A stretch of 64,000 nucleotides of DNA, from positions 1,860,001-1,924,000 of the forward strand of contig NC_018393.1 in assembly GCF_000208865.1 (NCBI RefSeq). Direction: 5' to 3'. Made by a program: the position numbers and the translations under genes. The notes beneath the pieces are model-generated. The model was not told where the DNA came from. It was given only the letters and a program-made list of their open reading frames with translations, and made no database searches. Every line of letters begins with the position of its first letter. Positions within the stretch are counted from its first letter, which is position 1. Origin of the DNA: Neospora caninum Liverpool. Its lineage: Eukaryota; Apicomplexa; Conoidasida; Eucoccidiorida; Sarcocystidae. This document shows positions 40,707 to 52,442 of this stretch, piece by piece.

Positions 40707-42124
40707 ACTGGACGTGCATCGAAAACCTAGAGGAAACGGAGGTAAAAAGGCTCGCAGAATGGCATGCATGCACCTTCAGGGTCTTTCTCGAACACAGCTA
40801 GCAGAACCGTCTAGCACGTCCCTCCGCAAAGGGTGTTCTTCGTGAAAGTTGGCGACGGCCATTCAAAAACGGAAAGGGCGCTTTCGTTGCCGTTGCTTCG
40901 CTGAGTAAGATCCTGTCTCGGTTTTTTTGACGGCGAAACGGCGGGCTTTCATTTACGGCATGTTTTTTTCGCTTATCGGACTTGCCAACGGATGCTTGCA
41001 CTTTGCGAAATTCTTGAGAAAGCGGTCTCTCCAAGAACGAAGCAATTAACAGAAGTGCCAGCGAGTGCTCATTCTTCTAAATTCACGTTCTTCCTCTAAT
41101 ATCGATGTATATGCTTAGACATTCGCACATTACAAATGTGTACATCCACAGATCCGTGCTGCGCCGAACGTGACCCACGCATGCTGGCTCGTCGCAAACG
41201 TACGATCTGAGTAAAGATGACAAACAAAACAGAGATCCTGGACTCTCTGTGCTGCAGCCTGGCTTCGCGAGCCTCCACCAGGCTGCGCGTCTGCCTTTTC
41301 TTTGAAGGCGACGGAGGCAGTGTCTGATGTGTAGCAGGCTGAAGAGCAGTGCTGTTCCCATGTACGACTCGCCCCACGCTTGCCTCCTGGAAACGTCTCA
41401 AAAGTAAATTTGAAATGCTCAGGAGAAGCAAGTGCGTTTCGCTGGCTTAGGATCACCCGAATGAGGACGGTGAAAGGTGATGCCTGTATCCCAGCTGATC
41501 ATCGTGCATGGTCTCAATGCATGCAGAATTGCATGCTGCGTAGAACCGACGATCTGCAATTTGAGTGCGCGACTCACTTCTCACTTTCCGCTTCTTGCCT
41601 GGAGTGTATTTTCGCTGCTTCTTTTCTCTACAAAGCGTTTTCCGACGTACCTACAGGAATCTGGAACAGGGACATTTCCCGGCGGTGGCCAGTCCACTCC
41701 ACGCGCGGCATCCCGATCAACACAAAACGCGGAAGCCACAGACAGTTTCCTTTGTCTCCATAAGCAATTTGTCGATTCCAAAGATACTTGGTAGGGGCAG
41801 TCCGGAAAGTTCCCTTTTTGCTTTGGCATCTAAAACGCGCTTGCCACTGAGGATTTCTCTCGCGACCTGTTGAGTAGGCCTGAGCGTCATTTTATACTGG
41901 CGTTTCCACGCGGTAAAACGGACGACCAGTCGCAAGTACACGAAAGAAGTTTTGTAAGCGAAGCGTTTAGAGCTTCTCACATGAACTCCAATGTTCTTCA
42001 ACGCTCAATGCTGAATAGGTGAATGTGTCTTGTGGCGCGGACTCGACCAAGATACACTTCTGACACGCGCGAGGCTGCCTACACCTGGACTGTCTTCCAT
42101 CGTCCCGCGCCACTGTTCTGCTTC
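40707..42124. other. Intergenic spacer between mS35 and CSL4
   Basis: No gene is recognised in this spacer between two plus-strand genes. It contains GCATGCATGC (about 40762-40772) and a second cluster described separately, and presumably holds the mS35 3' end and the CSL4 promoter and leader. Confidence 0.5.
41518..41536 (+). promoter_or_regulatory. Paired TGCATGC motifs upstream of CSL4
   Basis: Two TGCATGC copies (41518-41524 and 41530-41536) are spaced 12 bases centre to centre, about 590 bases upstream of the CSL4 ATG. TGCATGC-type sites are known cis elements of apicomplexan promoters and ApiAP2 proteins bind such motifs. Function here is inferred from position only. Confidence 0.35.
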
Positions 42125-44645
42125 ATGGAGGCGAACTGCCCTTCGCTTCCGCCTTCCTCACAGCCCCTCTTGCCACCGGGGCTCGAAGGTGTGAACTCTC
42201 AGCGCGGCGACCGTTTGTCTCCGGGAGGGCAACGAACGTCGACAGCAGCAAGTCAACCAAGGGAGGCGCCGACTTCGGCTAGCCTCCACGTCTCTGGGTC
42301 CCCAGCCAAGTCTTCTGTGGCAAGCAAGGCTGTACGGACACCTGGCGAGCGTCTTGGCAGTACATCCGAGTTTGCACCTGGCAGAGGAACTTACGTCAAG
42401 GACGATTTCATTTACGCCGCCATTGTTGGACTCGAGCACGTCGGCCCACCTTCCCCCCGCCCGCCGACCAGCGCAGAGGGTACACGTGAAGAGAGCAAGG
42501 TGAGCTGCTTCGCCCTCGTTTGGCAAGCGGGGTTCCCATGTCATGAAGAGACAGACACTTGCGTGCTTCGTTTCCCCCTTGTCGTTTTGGGAACTTCTTC
42601 CTTACACACAGCAGGCTGCGTAGCCACCGTATCGGGGACAGCACATCTCGCTGTAGCTACGTGCGTCCACGGACACAGACTGAAACGGCAGCTGGTGCAA
42701 TCGACGCGTCCTCTTCCGCGAATGGCGCGCTCGAAATGTGCACAAGTGCAGCATGAGGGTCGTGAGAGAAACGCTCCGTTGGCTTCAGCCGCCAGGCAGT
42801 TTGTGTCTTCAGCGGAAGGGGCGGGCAGAGATAGAAACAGGGGAAAATGGGGAGAAGCGTCGGCGGTTCCTTTGAAACCTCGCGAAAGAGGAAGCAATAC
42901 TCCATGGCTGAAACTCTCTCCTCCCGAATTGCTTCCAGGCTGCTGGGCTTCCCGTCCTTTCGGTCGTATCCTCCGCGAAGTGCGCCGCCGTCCTCCCGAC
43001 AACAGGCTGCTTTGTCCTCGCTCAGGTAACTGCCTAGCTTTTTCTGTGCGGGCGCGCAAGACCGTGCTGAGATGTTTCTTTCTGTGCTGCGCTGGGACGG
43101 CAACCAGTTCGCGGCACCCCCCCCCCGCTCCGGGCTTTTTCGCCTTCTGGGGATTTTTGTGAACTGCTCTAAGTCGCGGGGGTGCTCCGCGGCTCCGCCG
43201 TACGCGTTCGTCCGCGCTGCAGCGCGTCCCTCGTGCTAACAGCACACGACGGGGTTCTGTGGAGTCACGGCTTCACCTTCACCGTTTCTCTAAAAGGCTC
43301 GAGGGCCGTCGCTCGTCGCTACGAGGGGAACCCGATGACGTCGATTTGAAGAAACACGTCGCGACGGGTCTTTGGGGCCACCTTGACAATCTTATGTTCA
43401 GGTCACAAAGATATCCCATCACCGCGTCGACTGCTCGATTCTCGCCGTGGACGGCCAGACGTTAGCGGAGCCGTTCCGTGGTTTTATCCGGTAAGACTGT
43501 CGTGTGTCCCGGGTCTTTCCGCGTGCCTCCGGTAGCCGCAACTCATGAGCAATCCATGACGCAGTTGTTCACCGCATCCGCTGCGTGGAGACCCCACGAG
43601 GGATTGGCAACAGTGTCAGCCGGACGAGGCCTTCTCGGATGTCTCGCCGAACCGCCACTTCTACTTCTGTTTCGCCCTAGGTCGCAGGATATTCGGGAGA
43701 CCGACGTGGACTCAGTTGACGTTCTGGAATGTTACAAACCCGGCGATGTCGTCCGAGCAAAGGTCGTAAGTCCGAGCGTATGAAACTCTGAAAACGGTTT
43801 GCCCCAGTGAAGGCACTCTGTGCCATCTCGACCAAGAGGAGGAAAAGGTGTGTCCTCGTTCTGCTGTAGGTGAAACTACAGGTATCATAGCTTGATCAAA
43901 ATGTTCCGTCGGACACTGCCTTCCTCTCGCGTTCGCCGTGTCGTGATGTGGACGTCATTGGGCTTGCACGTCGCGTCGTAGGCTGCGGTCACAACTAGCG
44001 AGGCGAGGCCGAATACGAAATGTACGAGAAGGATCCGTAACGCCATTGGCAGGTTCTTTTCGGTCGTCGTGTGCCGCGTTCGAGAGCAACACAAGGCGTG
44101 CTGTGACCTCTGACGCGAGTTTTCCCGGATGTAGAGGCAGGCGTACGCAGCGCGTAGTGAAATGACGAGCGCATTCACCCTCTGACAGTACATTAGGGCG
44201 CCTCCATCTTCTCGCAATTCGGAACCCCGTTTTGTCTATATTCAAGCTCTCTGCCGCATACACAAGATGGCCGATACTATAACGCGAAACAGCGGATGGC
44301 CCGGTGTGTGCGCTGATCGGAGTCGATTTTGTGTAGCACAGAGACTCAATGGTCCTGCTGGAAAGACAGACCCGGTTACAAAAAGTTCCCGGCTTCTTGC
44401 CCGTCTTGATTACGCGAGAGAACGCATGGCGCCCCTCTCTGTTTGTGGCCACAGCGTTCCTCTGTTATCTCCGCTGCCTTCTGTGACTCTAGATATCAGT
44501 GGGAGACGGTCGCTGCTACGTGCTTTCGACGGCCTCGGCAGAACTTGGTGTGCTCTTCGCTCAAGGCAAAGACGGCAGTCAGCTGCAACCTGTCACGTGC
44601 AAGCTCATGCGTTGCGACGTTACCGGCCGCCTTCAGAAAAGGTAA
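42125..44645 (+). CDS. CSL4: RNA exosome cap subunit CSL4 (EXOSC1)
   Basis: CSL4 is one of three S1-type cap proteins of the RNA exosome; it helps feed RNA to the 3'-5' nuclease. Five exons are resolved with agreeing phases: 42125-42499, 42939-43025, 43402-43490, 43681-43765 and 44493-44645 (TAA), predicting 262 residues versus 195 in human. PGERL (residues 73-77) with [13 protein letters not shown] matches the family N-terminal domain. [11 protein letters not shown] and [16 protein letters not shown] match the start of the S1 domain. [20 protein letters not shown] and [16 protein letters not shown] match human SFRGTIRKEDVRATEKDKVE and FRPGDIVLAKVISLGD (from memory). The extra length is a Ser/Pro-rich N-terminal 70 residues. 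The tail ends ...VTGRLQKR shortly after the position of the human C-terminal region. Confidence 0.93.
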
Positions 44646-45600
44646 AACTGCCTGGATTTCTATTGCATGCGGACCCATGTAGCGCCCACGCTGCTTGCCG
44701 TTATGAGCGTAGGCACGCGTTACCGTGATGTGCCCGTTTCACGAGAGCGCGGACGTCCAGAAAGATACAAACCCGCCTCGATGTTTAGCTCAACTTTGCA
44801 GATAGATTTAGATACAAGGAGCTCCCAGACATCAGGCGACAATCGCAGTGATTCCCCGTCTTCCGGTTTGTGGCGTTTCGGGGGAAATTGACAACAGCGA
44901 GCGTAACACTCTTGTAGGCATATTCATGGAATAGGTATTCATTTGTATGCGTACACATCTGCATATATATACAGTTTACGGAGGCACAAACGGATAACGT
45001 GAATCCTAACCTCTGTTTCCCGTCAAGCCTGTCTTTTGAACACGTATGTATACGCACCTGTTGACGTTATTGTAGTCGTCTGTACGTAGATGACTAAGTA
45101 TCGATGCTTGTATGGATGCGTGTAAAGAACTGGTAAGATGCACATGTAAATCCACAAATATGGTCTGGTGTGCAGCCTGTGATTTGTTTGTGGTCTGCCG
45201 GTCTAATATGTCGCTTCGTGACCCTGGGCGTGTGAAGAGTAAGACGTGAAAATGGTAAGCGTCCGTTAGTGCCTGAGGACGATGCGACGGTGACCGGACA
45301 GATGATGTGTGGGGCGCTGTGTGCTGTTCACTGATGCAGAAAGGTGGCTGCTCCCGTTTTGCTCTCGTGATCACGCCTTCGGGTTTGTTAAGACAGCTTC
45401 GTAAAGCGGATTAAGAATTTTCTAGGACCACAAAGAGGATGAAGACAAGAAGCACAGTCTTCAGCTGACTTGATGAATCAGCAGTGAAGATATTCGACTC
45501 TGCCCGGTGGTCACCTGGCGCGGTTCTGTCGGCGGCAGAAGGCGTTTGGGGCGCATCCTGCAGGGATAGAGGTTTCCAAGCGGAACGCTTAGTGCTGCAC
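44646..45600. other. Intergenic spacer without recognisable gene
   Basis: A lower-GC spacer downstream of CSL4 with short runs of TATA and GTATGT sequence. The open frame at 44667-44891 begins just past the CSL4 stop and reads Arg/Ser-rich without family resemblance. I see nothing else supportable. Confidence 0.4.
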
Positions 45601-45920
45601 ATGGCGTCATTTACTTTTTCTCGCTGCCTCCCGAGAATTCCCTTCCCGCTTATGCATACTGCCAGGCTTTCGAACGGAGTGAGACGCATGCTTGATGTGC
45701 GATTTTTTCGCTTTTTCTCGAGTAAAACTGATGCGCCAGGTTTGAACAAGGGAACAGTTCCACCCGTGAATGAAGGTGGTTATCTTTGAAAATGCTCGGC
45801 GAATGCCCACAGGTCCTTTGGATTTGCGGGACTACTCTATGTATTGGAGTGACTCATTTCCTTCCACCAGCGGTCCGATTCTTTTCGCGACCCACAGAAG
45901 CCTGCCTGTATCCACGTTAA
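45601..45920 (+). CDS. Possible small mitochondrial protein (two exons)
   Basis: The ATG at 45601 opens MASFTFSRCLPRIPFP, then ARLSNGVRRMLDVRFFRFF: rich in Arg, Ser and Phe and free of acidic residues for the first 30 positions, as expected of a mitochondrial presequence. Reading straight through stops at 45787-45789. A GT donor at 45776 and the strong acceptor CTTCCACCAG ending at 45870 join in phase 1, replacing the tail with AVRFFSRPTEACLYPR and a stop at 45918-45920, about 74 residues in all. The implied intron is only 95 bases, short for this window. I do not recognise the family; very small lineage-specific subunits of respiratory complexes or the mitoribosome are typical candidates. 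Confidence 0.35.
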
Positions 45921-46251
45921 AATGTCTTTTTCAGTCTTAAGTTGTCGTGGTCGGAGCTCAAGTCCTTTTAGCGAGCGAAAGCTGAGTTCGGAGATGCACC
46001 ATTTTGTTTAGAGGATCATGTTGTCCTGTTCCCTCACTGAGTGGTTACGCCAATTAGCTAACATCGATAACGAATGCTGCCACTACATTGTTGGTCGGCC
46101 ACAGAATTGATATGGGCTGTACACAAGGCATCAGCGATGCGCTACATTTTTTCCAGTGGATGATTCAGGGTGACAAATGATGAGAAGCAGCTTTGTCATT
46201 CAGACAAACGGCACTGGTGCTTACACGAGTTCACACTAAGCCCAGTCACTC

Positions 46252-46551
46252 TTACAGGGTGATATTGTCTAACTGCTTAACGTGACCTGCAGCAGGCCTT
46301 GAGCCTGTTCTCTCTGAGTTGTTCGCGGACATACCCAAAGCGCAGCGACGATGCATACAGCGAGGTGTGAAGAGAAAGCGGAGTGTTCTGACCTTGATGT
46401 TCTTGTCGAAGCAATTGGGACAAAACTGAAACGGGGCGTGCTTTCCAGAGGCACACAGCTCGGGTTGTAATGTGTTCGTCAGCTCTTCCACCACCAGAGA
46501 TACAGCTGTATTAAGGAAACAGAGGCTGGCAAAACCAAGTTTCTGCCCTTA

Positions 46552-46594
<43 letters not shown>

Positions 46595-48700
46595 CTGTTC
46601 ATCTATTGGGTGAGAGGGCGAAGGTGGTGGCGGCCAAAACTGAAGACCCATTCGATAAAATGAAGCGCGCCCCGATATACGAGTCTCCTATATGTGTTTC
46701 TCTTGTGGGGTCGAGCGAAGCTAAGAGAACGCCAGCGCCTCAGTGGCAGACGACTGCTGGTGAAACGGGTGTCTGCCGATATTAATAATGAAAATATGAA
46801 AAGAAATCTCCGCTGAAATTGTAGGTGGAAGTCGTCTCTTCATCGTTTACGCGACTTGAGAGATACGTAAACGTGTCCCCGTCCATCGATAATAGCAGGC
46901 GTCGAGCTAATTGTTGTGTGGATCCGAGTCCTGATGTTTTCGTTTACACTGTCACATTCGAAATCTCGCGTTATGAATGCGCCTAGGTGTGAAAATCGCA
47001 CCACCCTTCCCTCGCACATCCCCTTTGTTTTCAGACACGTTTCTGCGCGCCGAGCGGGAGGTGGGCCATGTGGGACCAAAGCGACCTGGCTGCCCAGGGT
47101 GGATTATCAAAATACCACGATGGCTGAATGCCCGCGGGCTTGGAAGGGCGTTTGTCAGCGACACCAGAAAATTCTCCTTGTGCCTATCTGCAGTGCAAGT
47201 GATTTTAAGCTAAAGCCGTTTACGCTTTGACTTCATCACACAACAGCCGTGAGTTGTAATGATTTCCAAGCCCCGCCAATTCGAGGCCTCGGCTTTACAC
47301 TGGAGCGTTGAAAGTTTGCGCGGGACATGTGATTCACTACTGTACATCGCACACAGAATGACGCACGCAAGCATAGCTCCCTTGTTGAGAACGGCATCGG
47401 TGTAATTCAGAAGACGAACTTCCTTCGCGGTATAAACACAAACAACGAATAGAATCAGTCTCCACATCGGTCGCAAAACAACGAAATATGCCACACCCAT
47501 ACCCACTTCGAATTGCCCATCTTTCACGGAATTGGTTGTGTGAGTGGTTGCCTTCCCGCGAAATGGTGATCACGCTGGACTGCCACATTCATATACCACA
47601 AGCATGACCAGTTCCGTCGCGGCGCCTCCTGAGCACACAAGGACCGTGAACGCTCTGAGTCCCTTCTGCAGGCGCGTTCTCGGGAATGGACAGGATTCGT
47701 GTAAACACACACAACATCGGCGCCTTTGAAAACCGGCAATGGGCCTCACAACAGTTCACAAAGAGTGCTGAATAGCAGCAGCCCTTCCGCCGCTGGTTCG
47801 GCCCATCTTCCGCAAACGTCGTACTCACCGCATATCTTCCCCCCCAAAAACGGCCGCAAAATCGCTCAGTTGCGTACATCTACACATTCACCGCCACAGC
47901 CATATTACTCTTCGGGTACATGAGCAACTTTCGATACAAACCTACAGACCAACGTGCCGCCACAGTCCACGCGTTCCTCCAGTCGGGTGAAAACCAGAGG
48001 CGGCCCGCATCAACTCAACACCAGAAGCTACTTCCCATAAGCCACTCTGTCCACATCAAAGGAGAATGTACAACGGCAATAGGACAACGGAAAGTCCTGC
48101 AGTGTCACAGGACGGGTCTTTGGAAAATTACTGAACGACAGCATTAAAGAAAGGTGAAAAGTGCGCCGCTCTTGTTCACGAGGCGAAGCACCCTCTGTAG
48201 TAACATGACAACCGGAATACCCTGCTCTTTTCACGCGGAGCGACACGCTACGATTCTCGTTGGAGTTCCCGAAACGTGCAGTGCGACCGCGGACAGTTGT
48301 GAGGATAAAAACATGGATATACACCCGGGGGGAAAGTGGCAGATGGAAAGCTTCGTACAACGGGAGATGAAAGAAGAATGGACTCACAAGATCTGACTCT
48401 GTTCGGCAACAGAAAATGCAGCCGGGGGGCCCAATAGAGCTCCCCTACCACCAACAGCAGCGCTGCGCCGCAGTAACAATTCCATGATGTTCTGTCATGC
48501 TCGCTTCCATGCGACGCAACACTCCTGTTTAGCGGCATTCCGTAAGGCACACCCATGTACCACACGGAGACAAACGAATCGACAAACGCGTCAACTCCAC
48601 GACACGGAAGCATGCGCAGCTGCGACGGACTGACACGATCTTCCTCTCTGGCGTTTAGAGGCAAGCAGTGCTTGTTTCGCGTTGAATTAAGCCGACGCAT
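46252..48700 (-). CDS. Unrecognised multi-exon membrane protein
   Basis: Exon 1 (48388-48700) starts at an ATG, MRRLNSTRNKHCLPL, contains a hydrophobic segment near YCGAALLLVVGELYW, and ends at a GTGAGT donor in phase 1. A small candidate exon, 47829-47879 (MYATERFCGRFWGGRYA), has a GTGAGT donor. Exon 47341-47520 reads GMGVAYFVVLRPMWRLILFV then AVLNKGAMLACVILCAMY: two membrane segments. Its GTAGTG donor joins in phase 1 to 46505, giving VSLVVEELTNTLQPELC and HAPFQFCPNCFDKNIK, a possible CxxC zinc or disulfide motif; the frame then stops at 46252. At least one further exon is needed between 48388 and 47520. I do not recognise the family. The 47341/46505 join is the best supported piece. Confidence 0.42.
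46555..46593. repeat. AT dinucleotide microsatellite
   Basis: About 19 uninterrupted AT units, in the predicted intron 46506-47340 of the minus-strand membrane-protein gene. Confidence 0.9.
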
Positions 48701-49010
48701 CGAGCAAATGCAGTTCCAACATTCACGCAGAGAGGCGGGATCATGCGGCCCCGCTGCTACGAGCTGGCATTCGTTTACCGCCGACTACGACTAGACAAAG
48801 CAATACACGCACGTATATCTTCACTATTACGCCCCGCTTTCGCAGTAATTGCATCCACGTCGTTGCTTTTCGTTATCGATCCCCAAACGACGGGGGCTCC
48901 TATTTCTGGCAATCGCCGACAAGCGAGCATTGTCTGCCGTTTCGCTTTTCAGGTCAATTCGTTTTCCTGGCTTCAGCTGCTTTCTACCGCTTCTACTGAG
49001 CGTCAACGTC

Positions 49011-50327
49011 TTATTGTTTTCCTGCCTTCTTCTTCTCCTCGCAGCAGCACTCCTTCTTTTCCGTCCCCGATTCTTTCTCCGCTTCTTTCTCGGCCTCCTT
49101 CTTCTTTGCCGCCTCGATAGCTTCTTGCATGTTTGAGCACAACTCGCCTGATGTGCGCAGCTCTTCCTCAGTTTTAAGCAGAAATGCGTCAAAAAGTACG
49201 GGACCCAATGATTGCTTGGCGGCCATAATCGCGGCAGCGACCGCGTCGCCTTTCTTGCAACAGTCGGAGGGTTCCATTCCGAGAGCCGAGGCTTCTCCCC
49301 TGACAGCAGCCAGTAGGGACGCCTGACCAAAGGATGGCTCGCCGCTCAGTTTGGCATGGGCGGACTTGGCGGCGTCTTGGAGAGTATACGAGGAGTGCCC
49401 GTGCTTCTCTGCCTTCATTTTGCTCACTTGTTCCTCCAAAGTTACACCAGCAGTTTTCATTTCAGCCAATACACTGGCGCGGAATCTATGGCAAATCTCG
49501 CTGCTGTATTTCTTTTTACCCAGCTCAGCGAGCCGCAAATTGACTTCAGACGTCTCAGACGCGCCGTCATAATCTGCTGCATTGACAAAGTCAGGGTCAG
49601 AGTACGCCGAGAACGGGCACTCCTCCATTTCCAAAACGCGCTTGAAATTTCTCAGGAGTGCCCCCGATCCTTGAGTCGACAGCACCGTCGAATAGAAGAG
49701 GGTCATCGCTGTATAAAGGACTTCTTCAATCCTCGAACGGCAGCTCTTGTCACCGACGTGACACACTGGCATTCTAGTCTCTGGTCCACTGCTCTTCCAG
49801 GCGGTCGTGGTGATCACCTCAAACTTTTCAGCCAGTTCGGAAAGCGTTGCACGATTCAGCGTCGTTTGCTCCAACTGCGCACCAGCTCCTCCATTTTGTG
49901 GTTTAATAGCACCTGTCAACTGCAGAAGAAGGGCTTGGAACCAATGTGTACTGACTTTGTACGCGACAGGCTGCGCGCGCCGTCGGAGAAAACGGGAAAG
50001 TGGCCTGCCCAAGAGAGACTTGGTGAAATCGTAGAGCTTGCCATAGATGTCACCGAAGATGAAATACGACTTGTAACCGAGTTTGATTGGAAGAAGCACA
50101 CTCACAGGAGTAGGACCGTCCGAGCCACTATCTCCAGATGGTGCCGACGGTGAGGCGGATCCACAACCACCACCCCTGCAGCACCCATGTCCATTTGCGT
50201 ACAACACGTTATTTTGGCTCCAGAGGAAAAAACAGCAGAGCGAAACAAGCAACAGATAAGAAAGCGCCCTCCCTCCCTTTCGGGAGGTACGCTGGGATGA
50301 CAATGAACTGCAGGCAGAGCGACTCAT
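49011..50327 (-). CDS. Intronless secretory protein, dense-granule-like, 438 residues
   Basis: A single open frame runs from ATG 50327 to a stop at 49011. The N-terminus has basic residues, then SYLLLVSLCCFFLWS (about residues 23-37), which fits a cleavable signal peptide ending near LYANG. A Cys/Gly patch (HGCCRGGGCG) follows, then a Ser/Pro/Gly linker, then a weakly hydrophobic stretch near residues 72-95 (VSVLLPIKLGYKSYFIFG). The remainder looks alpha-helical and ends in a Lys/Glu-rich tail with a CCC cluster (KKECCCEEKKKAGKQ). Lack of introns, signal peptide and no known domain are typical of coccidian dense-granule (GRA) or other exported proteins. The length is close to what I remember for GRA12 (about 436), but I cannot confirm homology. 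Internal paired cysteines (CC at the SDCCKKGD region) may form disulfides. Confidence 0.75.
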   Translation of the reverse strand: MSRSACSSLSSQRTSRKGGRALSYLLLVSLCCFFLWSQNNVLYANGHGCCRGGGCGSASPSAPSGDSGSDGPTPVSVLLPIKLGYKSYFIFGDIYGKLYDFTKSLLGRPLSRFLRRRAQPVAYKVSTHWFQALLLQLTGAIKPQNGGAGAQLEQTTLNRATLSELAEKFEVITTTAWKSSGPETRMPVCHVGDKSCRSRIEEVLYTAMTLFYSTVLSTQGSGALLRNFKRVLEMEECPFSAYSDPDFVNAADYDGASETSEVNLRLAELGKKKYSSEICHRFRASVLAEMKTAGVTLEEQVSKMKAEKHGHSSYTLQDAAKSAHAKLSGEPSFGQASLLAAVRGEASALGMEPSDCCKKGDAVAAAIMAAKQSLGPVLFDAFLLKTEEELRTSGELCSNMQEAIEAAKKKEAEKEAEKESGTEKKECCCEEKKKAGKQ

Positions 50328-52442
50328 TCTCTCTGCAGTAAAACACCTCGGGGTAAAAAAGATGATACACTAGAGTTCTGAGCAGTCGGGGTTTCACGGG
50401 AAAGACTCGGACGTAGAGAGGGTTCGACACTCTAGAACGCTTCACTCGAATGAAACTTTCACTTGGCTCTAGAGCAAAGGCATAAAACTATACACAAATG
50501 CGTCTACGCGATGTGCCAGTAACCCATTGCAGTTGCAAATATTGTCAGACAAGTATCTTCCGGACGGGGATAAACGGTCGTGGTACCCGAAATGCGGGAG
50601 CAATTGCGTCCCCATCGATGCAGCTGCGATGCCGGCCCCCCCCCTGCCCCCCCACATATTCGGGCGATGAAGCACAGTGCGGTCACTGGCCCCGCCAACC
50701 GCATTATAATGGCGGATTATGGTTAGACCCAGGGCATGCTTCTTCCAGCGCTTGCTTTCCGACGAGGCGTGCAGAAACGGAGCGAGCGCCGCGGTCTGCG
50801 GGGGTTGTCTACAACCGCAACAGAAGTGAAATAACTGCCAGCCCGATTCAGCACTTATTACGGGTGCTCAAGGAATGGGAAGAAATTACCGTCAGCACCG
50901 GAAGCATCTGTGTGCTTGGGACGCAGAGCGCAGACGAACAAAGCAGCGCGGCAGAAGCGATCCCACGGGGGCTGCAAGGCGTGTACGTGGTAGCAACAGG
51001 TGCACAGACGTTGCCCAGGATAGAACACACATTGTTGTTAATTTAAGCACAATCACGCAATCCAGTAAAAAAAACCCGAAAAGTTTTGCGATTCCCTTTA
51101 GCATACGTGGAGAAAACGTGGAAGGAACTGGCGCGGTTCTGGTGATGAGCGGTTGCGCGAAAGGCGCTGACCTTTTTCCCCTTAAAGCTTCTCAGTTTTT
51201 CCATAGCGGACTGAAGAGGGTTACGAACTTGTGTTGATTCTACATTCCCTTTTTATTCCGGGCACGGAGCGTTTTCCCCCTGCTGCAACGAAGGCGGTGC
51301 CACCCCTGTCGCGTATGTGGACGGGCCTCGCGAAAACTCGACGGCGGCGGCGCCCCGTCCGGGTCGTTGCTCCGCTGGGATGTCTTTTCCGCTTGTATCA
51401 CTTAATACCGCCAAGGGCCTGATTCAGATGAAAATGGGGAAAAAGCATCATTGAGCATATGCCATCAGAAAGTGTGGAATCTGCTGGAACCACACCTGCA
51501 CGGCAGAGGAGAAACGCCCGCTGCCGCATGCCATTCACGTATGCCACAAAACGCACTTTTTCGGTCTTGCGTTCCTACCGGAAATGGAGAGCACAAACGG
51601 TAGAAGCCTGCTGCATGCAATGCCTGCGGAAGGACTTTGTTCGTAGTCGTTCATGTGCTTTGACACGGCCGCCCACCCACGCGTTGTAGAGTACCTGAGC
51701 TTAGCCAACGAGGCAACCAGCTCCAATTTTCTGTTGGAAAACAGCCATAATTCTGCCGATTATGCGCCGAATACGCAACTCGCCTCTCGTTCTGCGCGTG
51801 TTCGGTTCGCATGCTAATAGCATCAATACGAGAGATGGAGTGTCGCGCATCCGTGGTTGTCAAAAGCACCAAAACAGGTAGCAGACGATTTGCAGGCTTC
51901 CGAACTACACGACGAGTGCTGTGTGATTCTTTCTGAAAGTCAGCATCGCAAATGGGTAGTGCTGTCTCCGAACGGCGCTTGTCAACAAGTCTATGTCGAT
52001 CACTGTTGCGCCTGTCCATGGTGAACCCTAGATGCAATTGTCCTACCAATAACACATCGTGGGATACACTGCGGAGTCGCAGAGGCCTGCTCGCCTGAAA
52101 CTATTGCGCCTATTGCAAGAAGTTTAAAGGCTCAACGATCCAAGTCGGCAAACTCGCAAATGTCACTTCGCGCTTCAAGTGTAGTCCACAGGGTGCGCGT
52201 AGGTGTGCCGCGCCGCACCCGACCTCATTTTTCGTTTATCCAAGCTGAGGAGATTCAGCCAGTGTTTCCAGCTTTATGGGTAGTCTGTTCTTTGGGATTA
52301 TGACGTGCTTTGGCGTTATGCGGATGCCTCACGATACCACTACACGACACGGATTACATTGCCGGAAACGTTTCATCACGGAAAGCTCCACGGCGTGAGT
52401 TGATCTGTGGCCACAGGGCAATCTACGACCTACGTTGATTCG
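50328..52442. other. Intergenic stretch; one weak plus-strand frame
   Basis: The promoter side of the minus-strand secretory gene. A plus-strand frame, 50498-51046 (182 codons, ATG start), lacks domains and includes a C-rich run (about 50635-50660), so I do not call it. The rest shows only short frames. Confidence 0.4.

Noticed and set aside
44667..44891. Alternative CSL4 C-terminal exon (SVGTRYRDVPVSRERG onward)
   Set aside because: Splicing AAAAG/GTAAAA to the AG at 44707 fits phase, but the intron would be only 66 bases with no pyrimidine tract, and the sequence has no counterpart in CSL4 proteins.
50498..51046. Plus-strand 182-codon ATG frame
   Set aside because: It crosses a C-rich low-complexity run, has no domain, no upstream signal and no matching exon downstream.
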